64,000 bases of DNA from Myotis daubentonii (taxonomy: Eukaryota; Chordata; Mammalia; Chiroptera; Vespertilionidae), in assembly GCF_963259705.1 (NCBI RefSeq), contig NC_081842.1, positions 185,942,349 through 186,006,348 of the forward strand, in the 5' to 3' direction. This document shows, piece by piece, positions 58,587 through 64,000 of this stretch. Both the position numbers and the translations under genes were made by a program. Under the pieces are notes generated by a model. It was not told the DNA's origin. It worked only from the letters and a program-made list of their open reading frames with translations, and searched no databases. Every line of letters begins with the position of its first letter. The stretch's first letter is position 1.

Positions 58587-58809
58587 CAGCCGTGGGCAAA
58601 CTACGGCCCACGGGCCGGATCTGACCCGTTTGAAATGAATAAAACTAAAAAAAAAAAAAAAAAAAAAGACCGTACCCTTTTATGTAATGATGTTTACTTT
58701 GAATTTGTATTAGTTCACACAAACACTCCATCCATGCTTTTGTTCCGGCCCTCCGGTCCAGTTTAAGAACCCATTGTGGCCCTTGAGTCAAAAAGTGTGC
58801 CCACCCCTG
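58587..58809 (+). mobile_element. hAT MITE (CAGnnGTGGGCAAAC family)
   Basis: Left end CAGCCGTGGGCAAACTACGG, right end reversed CAGGGGTGGGCACACTTTTT. 8-bp flanks AACTAGAT and TACTAGAT match at 7 of 8. Contains an A-run of about 20 and 'ccgtacccttttatgtaatga'. Nearly the same as 62963-63177. Confidence 0.85.
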
Positions 58810-58927
58810 TACTAGATAATAGTACTTAACTCACAGAGCTATCACAATGGACAATCTATACAATAAAAGCCTAAGCAACTGCTATAGTAGGACGATCAGA
58901 ATGACCAGTCACTATGATGCACACTGA

Positions 58928-58941
58928 CCACCAGGGGGCAG
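58928..58941 (+). promoter_or_regulatory. CTCF-like core, plus orientation
   Basis: CCACCAGGGGGCAG in the left arm of the Helitron's subterminal palindrome. Facing partner at 58958-58971. Binding is inferred. Confidence 0.45.
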
Positions 58942-58957
58942 ACACTCAATGCAGGAG

Positions 58958-58971
58958 CTGCCTCCTGGTGG
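58958..58971 (-). promoter_or_regulatory. CTCF-like core, minus orientation
   Basis: On the minus strand reads CCACCAGGAGGCAG, again close to the CTCF core, in the right arm of the palindrome, 16 bp from the plus-strand copy. Confidence 0.45.
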
Positions 58972-59254
58972 TCAGTGCGTTCCCACAGGGGGAGCACGGC
59001 TCAATCAGAAGCCAGGCTCATGGCTGGTGAACGCAGCCGCAGTGGCGGGAGCCTCTCCTGCCTCCACAGCAGTGCTAAAGAGCAGTGAGCTGAGTGGTAA
59101 GGAGTAGCAAGCAGGCGGGTGGTAAGGAGCGTGGGGGATTGGGCCTAAGCTGGCAGGCAGACATCCCCCGAAGGGTCCCAGGCTGCAAGAGGGCACAGGC
59201 CAGGCTAAGGTCCCCCTACCTCCAGTGCATGAATTTCGTGCACCAGGCCTCTAA

Positions 59255-60965
59255 TATCTCACACAAACCTTGGCACAAAGAAAGTGCTTCCTCCTCACCT
59301 CAGATTTTGTCCATATCCCATCATATATGTAGGCTAGAGGAATCCCAAGACCTTATAATTATGCTAGTCAAAGCAATGGTTGCTTTTTAAAACTTGCAGG
59401 AAAGAAATATCATGGGAAGAAAATTAAGAGCATATTGTCGTCAGCATGAGCAGAAACTGAAAATAGATTGCTGCATACGGGTTTCTAGTTGTGCTTGGGA
59501 ATACAGCCAATTGAGTACAACATGGGCCTATCCTGGGACTCTGCCAGCTTTGCCCTCTCTGTGTGTGAGTCAGGTGCATCTGTGTTCATGGCCGATATTG
59601 TGATCCACAGAGACTCAAGCAGGTTTGTATTATATAAGAGTCCTAGAGAAGCCTACAGAGGGGTCTAGGCACCCCTGAAACAATTTCCTGAATTTTACTA
59701 CTCAGGAACTCAAACCCCTATGTGTAGAAAATTGAAAGTGCCTTCATAGTTCTGCCTGTCTTCTTCCTGCCCCTAACTCTGTCTCTCAGACCTGACTTTT
59801 CTCATTTGAGCTTTAATATATTAAACTGGGAAGACTTTAAGTTGGGGAATTTGGAATATTTCTGTCCTCCTGTGCAGAAGAGATGAAATTGTATCAAAGA
59901 AAACTGGAACTTTCATTCCTCAAGAGGAAGTGATATAGCATTCATTGATTTTCTAACTTGATTAAATTTTATTGACCCTCTGAAGAGAGGAGAGAGAGAG
60001 AAGTGGATATTTTTAGAATGAGAAGATTTGGGTTAAGCCCTTGGTATATGTAATTAGAGGTGGGGTTAGGGGTGTGTTTAGCTTCTGCAAGCCTTCGTTC
60101 TCTCCCCTGACTATAAGAAGACCCACCTCTGCCTTCTCTTCCTCCTAAGGTTAGTGTGAGAACAATGAAGGCATTGATGTAAAAGTATTTTACTGATTTT
60201 AAAATGTTTTACAATTACAGATTTTACTAATAACATTCAGCTTATTAAAAATACACATGCATTATTATTTTTTTCTTACTCGTTTCTCAATATTTTGGAC
60301 CATGACTTGTTATTCCATTGCCAAAATTGTCTTTACCTGTGTGAGAATCCTGGCTTCACTGGAGTATAGGGCAGGAGGTTGACGAAGTAGTCTTTGGCTG
60401 CTGTAACTCTGAAATCAGAGAAAGGAGCAGAACCACAAACCTTGGAGAACACAGTAGAGATCCCAAATCTGAGAAGCCAGAAATCAGCAGTGTCTGAACA
60501 GAGTTTCTGAACTGCAAATGTGACCTCAGAAATATGAAAGTCTGTAACATGAGTGCAGGATGAGCCAAGTATAGGATGGGGCAATTTTCCGGGCATAGGC
60601 TTGGCTATATGCAACTGGCTAATGTGCTCACCACATTTAAATAAGGACCTGGATTTCTATGGGCACATTTATGTGGATGTTTTCATTTTGATGTGTTGCA
60701 TTTGACTATCAAACTGCTCTTCCAGATGGGTCTCATAAATCACTTTGCAGCTAATGGGGGCCTGTGGGGTTCTTGGAGCTGAATTCGCACAGTGACCAAA
60801 GCTATTTAAGCATTCATATTTTTTTTCAAAGTTGTCATCTTTTCTGGTTTCAGTGAAAAGCATTACTTTTTTTTAAAAAAAAAAGATATAGGATAGTTAA
60901 CCTTACTCGTTTTCTTTGTGAGGGAGTTCTACTTTACTTTGGAGATACATCAGAAGTAATGTTCT
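59255..60965. other. Intergenic DNA with a weak exon candidate
   Basis: Mostly unassigned. On the minus strand, 60333-60614 is open for 93 codons and ends at CACAG|GTAAAG, a good splice-donor shape, with a pyrimidine-rich AG 72 bp upstream of that donor. No known protein is recognised, so no exon is called; see the findings. Confidence 0.3.
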
Positions 60966-60969
60966 CCTT

Positions 60970-61420
60970 TCACCTCCTATAAACATGTGCTTGTGTATTA
61001 TTCAGGGTTCTCTAGAGAAACAGAACCATTAGGATGTGTAAACATATAGAAAGATTTATTGCAAGGGATTGGCTTATAATGGAGGGGTTGGCAAGTCCAA
61101 AATCTACAACATAGGGCTGACAGGATGGAGACCCGGAAAAGCTAATGTTGCAGTTGCAGTCTAAAGGGCTACAGGCTAGAGACCCAGGAAAGCCAATGGT
61201 GCAGACAAAACCTGAAAGCAGGCTGCTGGAGAATTCTCTCTTGCCTGTGGAGGCTGGTGATATTGTTCTATTCAGGCCTTTGACTGATTGGATGAGGCTT
61301 ATCCACATTATGGAGGGCAATCTGCTTACTCAGAGTTTACTGAGTAACCTTTAAAATGTTAATATCATCCAAAAATGCCCTCTAAGTAGACACATAAAAT
61401 TAACTAGCACAGCATGTAAA
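60970..61420 (+). repeat. Ancient LTR-type repeat, family uncertain
   Basis: 'attcagggttctctagagaaacagaacc', 'gaaagatttattgcaagggattggc', 'ttcaggcctttgactgattggatgagg', 'ggagggcaatctgcttactcag' and 'ttaatatcatccaaaaatgccctc' run in the order of a common old mammalian repeat. Non-coding; the minus-strand 102-codon frame is incidental. Confidence 0.55.
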
Positions 61421-61639
61421 AAGAAAAGATCATGTAATCGGGTTCTTATATACATATTTTATACTTGCATTGCAGTGATTTCATTTGCATATATATAGAC
61501 ATATAAATACATATAGATATATATATAGAGAGAGATTTAAGTTTTTTAGGAAACTTGAAATTGACAAAAAATATATTAAAGGCACATAAAAGTTTATAAT
61601 ATTAAACCAATGAACAGCAGAACTGAGCTATTATTTTTC

Positions 61640-61790
61640 CAGATTTATTGAGATATAATTGATATACAATATTTTTTAAGTTTCAGTTGTACAATGTGTT
61701 GATTTGATATATAGTGAAATGATTACCACCTAGCATTAGCTAATGCCTTCATCATGTCAAATAATTATAATATTTTTTTGTGGTGAGAAC
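61640..61790 (-). repeat. L1 3'UTR fragment
   Basis: 'ccagatttattgagatataattgatatac … tttcagttgtacaatgtgttgatttgatat' is minus-strand L1 3'UTR text, truncated. Confidence 0.7.
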
Positions 61791-61840
61791 ATTTAAGATT
61801 TACTCTCTTAACTTTCATGTATATAATATATTATTTTTAA

Positions 61841-62287
61841 CTAGAGGCCCAGTGCATGAATTTCGTGCACAGGGCGGGGGGGGGGTGTCTCTCAGCCCAG
61901 CCTGCACCCTCTCCAGTCCTGTGGGATTAGGCCTAAACCGGCAGTCAGACATCCCTCTCGCAATCCAGGACCACTGGCTCCTAACCACTCACTTGCCTGC
62001 CTAATGCCCCCAACTTCCCTCCCCTGCAACCTGGTCACCCCCAACGGCCCTCCCCTGCTGGCCTGGTTGCCTCCAGCTACCCTGCCCTGCTGGCCTGATC
62101 GCCCCCAACTGTCCTCCCCTGCCAGCCTGATTTCATCCCTAACTGCTCTCCCCTGTCGGCCTGATCACCCCTAACTACCTCTGCGTTGGCCCCCACCACC
62201 ATGGCTTTCTCTGGAAGGAAGTCGGACATCCAGAAGATGGCCAGTTGACCCAGTCTAATCAGCATATTATCCTTTTATTAGTATAGA
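61841..62287 (-). mobile_element. HeliBat-type Helitron with internal repeats
   Basis: Left end CTAGAGGCCCAGTGCATGAA then TTTCGTGCAC; right end CTTTTATTAGTATAGA|T. The middle (about 61990-62170) repeats CTGGCCTGATCGCCCCCAAC-type units like the copy at 51597. A G-run of nine lies at 61878-61886. Confidence 0.9.
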
Positions 62288-62293
62288 TTATAC

Positions 62294-62528
62294 CAGTGAT
62301 GGCGAACCTTTTGAGCTCGGCGTGTCAGCATTTTGAAAAACCCTAACTTAACTCTGGTGCCGTGTCACATATAGAAATTTTTTGATATTTGCAACCATAG
62401 TAAAACAAAGATTTATATTTTTGATATTTATTTTATAAATTTAAATGCCATTTAACAAAGAAAAATCAACCAAAAAAATGAGTTTGCGTGTCACCTCTGA
62501 CATGCGTGTCATAGGTTCGCCATCACTG
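62294..62528 (+). mobile_element. hAT MITE (CAGTGATGGCGAACCT family)
   Basis: Perfect 16-bp inverted termini and a perfect 8-bp duplication GATTATAC (62286-62293, 62529-62536). The left duplication begins with the last two bases (GA) of the neighbouring Helitron, so it inserted across that element's edge. 235 bp; the inner text matches the copy at 15420 closely. Confidence 0.9.
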
Positions 62529-62714
62529 GATTATACTAATTCATTTTTTGAATCAATCAGTTAATTCAACAAAACAAAAATGTGGAAGACTTTGGAAATT
62601 TAGATCTAATCAAGATATACAGGATTACTACCATTGTGGTGCTTTCAGTGTAATAGTGTACACAGAATGTGATTACATACCTTCAGACAAGGGCTATGAC
62701 AAAGTAGAGGGACA

Positions 62715-62890
62715 TATTTATATGGTTGGGCTGAGATAACAAAATACCATAGACTGGATGGCTTAAACAACATAACTTTTTTTCTTAGAACTCTGGAGAC
62801 TAGAAGTTCATGAACAACGTGGGATTTGGGGAGTGGAGGACAAACATTCAGTCTATAACAAGGAGGCTATGGATCACATATCAGAGCCCC
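62715..62890 (+). repeat. MaLR-type LTR fragment
   Basis: 'gagataacaaaataccatagactggatggcttaaacaacata' then 'tctggagactagaagttc' is the start of a common MaLR LTR (MLT1/MST group), truncated. Confidence 0.65.
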
Positions 62891-62962
62891 AACTCAGACA
62901 TAAGGATGTTAAGGCAAAAAATTACTTTTAAGTTTAGACTTGAAGAATAAAAAGAAGTTAGT

Positions 62963-63177
62963 CAGCCGTGGGCAAACTATGGCCCGCAGGCCGGATGCGG
63001 CCCATTTGAAATGAATAAAACTAAAAAAAAAAAAAGACCGTACCCTTTTATGTAATGATTTTTACTTTGAATTTATATTAGTTCACACAAACACTCCATC
63101 CATGCTTTTGTTCCGGCCCTCCGGTCCAGTTTAAGAACCCCTTGTGGCCCTCGAGTCAAAAAGTTTGCCCACCCCTG
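62963..63177 (+). mobile_element. hAT MITE (CAGnnGTGGGCAAAC family)
   Basis: Left end CAGCCGTGGGCAAACTATGG, right end reversed CAGGGGTGGGCAAACTTTTT. The body is nearly the same as 58587-58809, with a shorter A-run. No clear 8-bp duplication is seen, so one edge may be damaged. Confidence 0.85.
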
Positions 63178-63512
63178 GACTAGACACTTGTAAGGGATTA
63201 AGGGCTTAGTTCAGGCTACTGAGAAAGACCCCTTTCTTGATGGGGTATAACCTTTGATAGCAGCCATTGTATAGTGAGCCCCTCCTCTGAAGATGCCTAG
63301 AGCTTGCCTGTGGGTACTCATTCTCTCATTCATTCAACACCTGTCTGTTGAAGCCCTACCTTGTGTCAGTAATCTGCATGCAAGGAGGAAATGTCTAGGG
63401 CTTCCTTCTACAAGAATTAAATTCAAATGTTTAGTTTGCCAGCAGTGAAGGGATAGAGAGGGAGCAGGGAGTGAAAGAGTTTGAAATTTTGCAATATAGT
63501 TTTATATTATTA
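63178..63512. other. Intergenic DNA
   Basis: L2-like words at 63320-63420 ('attcattcaacacctgtctgttgaagccc'). No gene is seen. Confidence 0.35.
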
Positions 63513-64000
63513 CTAGGGGCCCGGTGCACGAAATTCGTGCACTGGGTGTGTGTGGGGGGAGTGTCCCTCAGCCCAGCCTGCCCCCTCTCACATACTGGGA
63601 GCCCTCAGGCGTTGACCCCCATCACCCTCCAATCGCAGGATCGGCCCCTTGCCCAGGCCTGACGCCTCTGGCCTAGGCATCCGGCCCGGGCAGCGGGGAC
63701 CTGCAGCGGCAGCGGGGGGCGCTGCGATCGCGCGGGCTCCGCCCCTGCCCCTGCAGGATGCCTCTGGCTGAGGCGTTCGGCCCAGGCAGCGGGGACCCGC
63801 AGCTGCAGCGGCCCCGCGATCGTGGGCTCCGCTTTAGGCCCAGGCAAGGGGCCCCTAGCTCCCGGGACTGCCAGCTTCGACCGTGCCCAGCTCCCATTGC
63901 TGGCTCCACCCCTACTTCCTGCTATCACTGGCCAGGGCGGAAAAGGCACCTGATTCTCTGATCATGGCTGGGGGGCAGGGCAAAGGCGGCCCCAGGGCCT
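63513..64000 (-). mobile_element. HeliBat-type Helitron, cut by window edge
   Basis: Left end CTAGGGGCCCGGTGCACGAA then ATTCGTGCAC. The interior is strongly G+C- and CpG-rich (e.g. 'gcgatcgcgcggg', 'gcagcggggacc' repeated at 63690 and 63786). Its 5' end lies beyond base 64000. Open frames on both strands in this stretch reflect composition; no Rep/helicase motif is visible in the part seen. Confidence 0.8.

Larger units (their letters stand above)
58855..59254 (+). mobile_element. HeliBat-type Helitron
   Basis: 5' end A|TCTATACAATAAAAGCCTAAG; 3' end GTGCATGAATTTCGTGCACC, then AGGCCTCTAA|T. Subterminal inverted repeat between 58919 and 58980 holds two facing CTCF-like cores. 400 bp, non-coding. 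Confidence 0.9.

Noticed and set aside
63605..63961. G+C-rich open frames on both strands at the right edge
   Set aside because: They lie inside a Helitron with high G+C; few stop codons are expected there and no Rep or helicase motif is visible.
1..64000. CRISPR arrays, operons, ribosome-binding sites, phage or plasmid features
   Set aside because: The window is mammalian nuclear DNA; tandem arrays seen are microsatellites or internal to transposons.

Overview
The window looks like gene-poor, AT-rich intergenic (or deep intronic) DNA from a vespertilionid bat such as Myotis, Eptesicus or Pipistrellus. Three repeat groups together give this away: tRNA-derived Ves SINEs with the usual tail (…CTCATCGATGTTTC…AAATCAATAAAA), HeliBat-type Helitrons (3' hairpin GTGCACGAATTTCGTGCAC then GGCCTCTAG|T, 5' end A|TC), and several young non-autonomous hAT and mariner elements. 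No functional host protein-coding exon could be supported. The assignment comes from recognising repeats by eye, without a database search.

Layout. 0-1.1 kb: minus-strand L1 ORF1 and 5'UTR, the latter built on an 18-bp tandem repeat. 1.5-5.5 kb: ancient LINE relics and two L1 3' ends. 5.8-6.9 kb: a hAT element split by a Helitron. 7.1-10.0 kb: old minus-strand L1 whose ORF1 is joined by deletion to the middle of ORF2. 11.9-12.85 kb: intronless, disabled retrocopy of a laminin alpha gene (probably LAMA1, LG4-LG5). 15.4 kb: hAT MITE. 17.9-18.7 kb: solo class II ERV LTR with a 6-bp target duplication. 22.5-24.4 kb: a 'half-L1' (HAL1-like) element with 5'UTR, intact 282-residue ORF1, 3'UTR, poly(A) and target duplication but no ORF2. 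25-34 kb: mariner MITEs, SINEs, a Helitron, hATs and L1 pieces. 37.3-39.3 kb: long minus-strand L1 3' half. 40-50 kb: SINEs, MER5-type and L2 relics, one Helitron. 51.6-53.8 kb: three Helitrons in the same orientation. 56.6 kb: a SPIN/OC1-like hAT. 58.6-64 kb: a dense DNA-transposon cluster (three hATs, three Helitrons, the last one cut by the window edge).

No operon or pathway logic applies. What the sequence does show is relative history: Helitron into hAT at 6.3 kb, hAT into the edge of a Helitron at 62.29 kb, and many exact target-site duplications. The best functional lead is that several Helitron copies carry near-consensus CTCF core motifs in a palindromic arrangement, so they may have spread candidate insulator sites. 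I found no convincing undescribed gene system.
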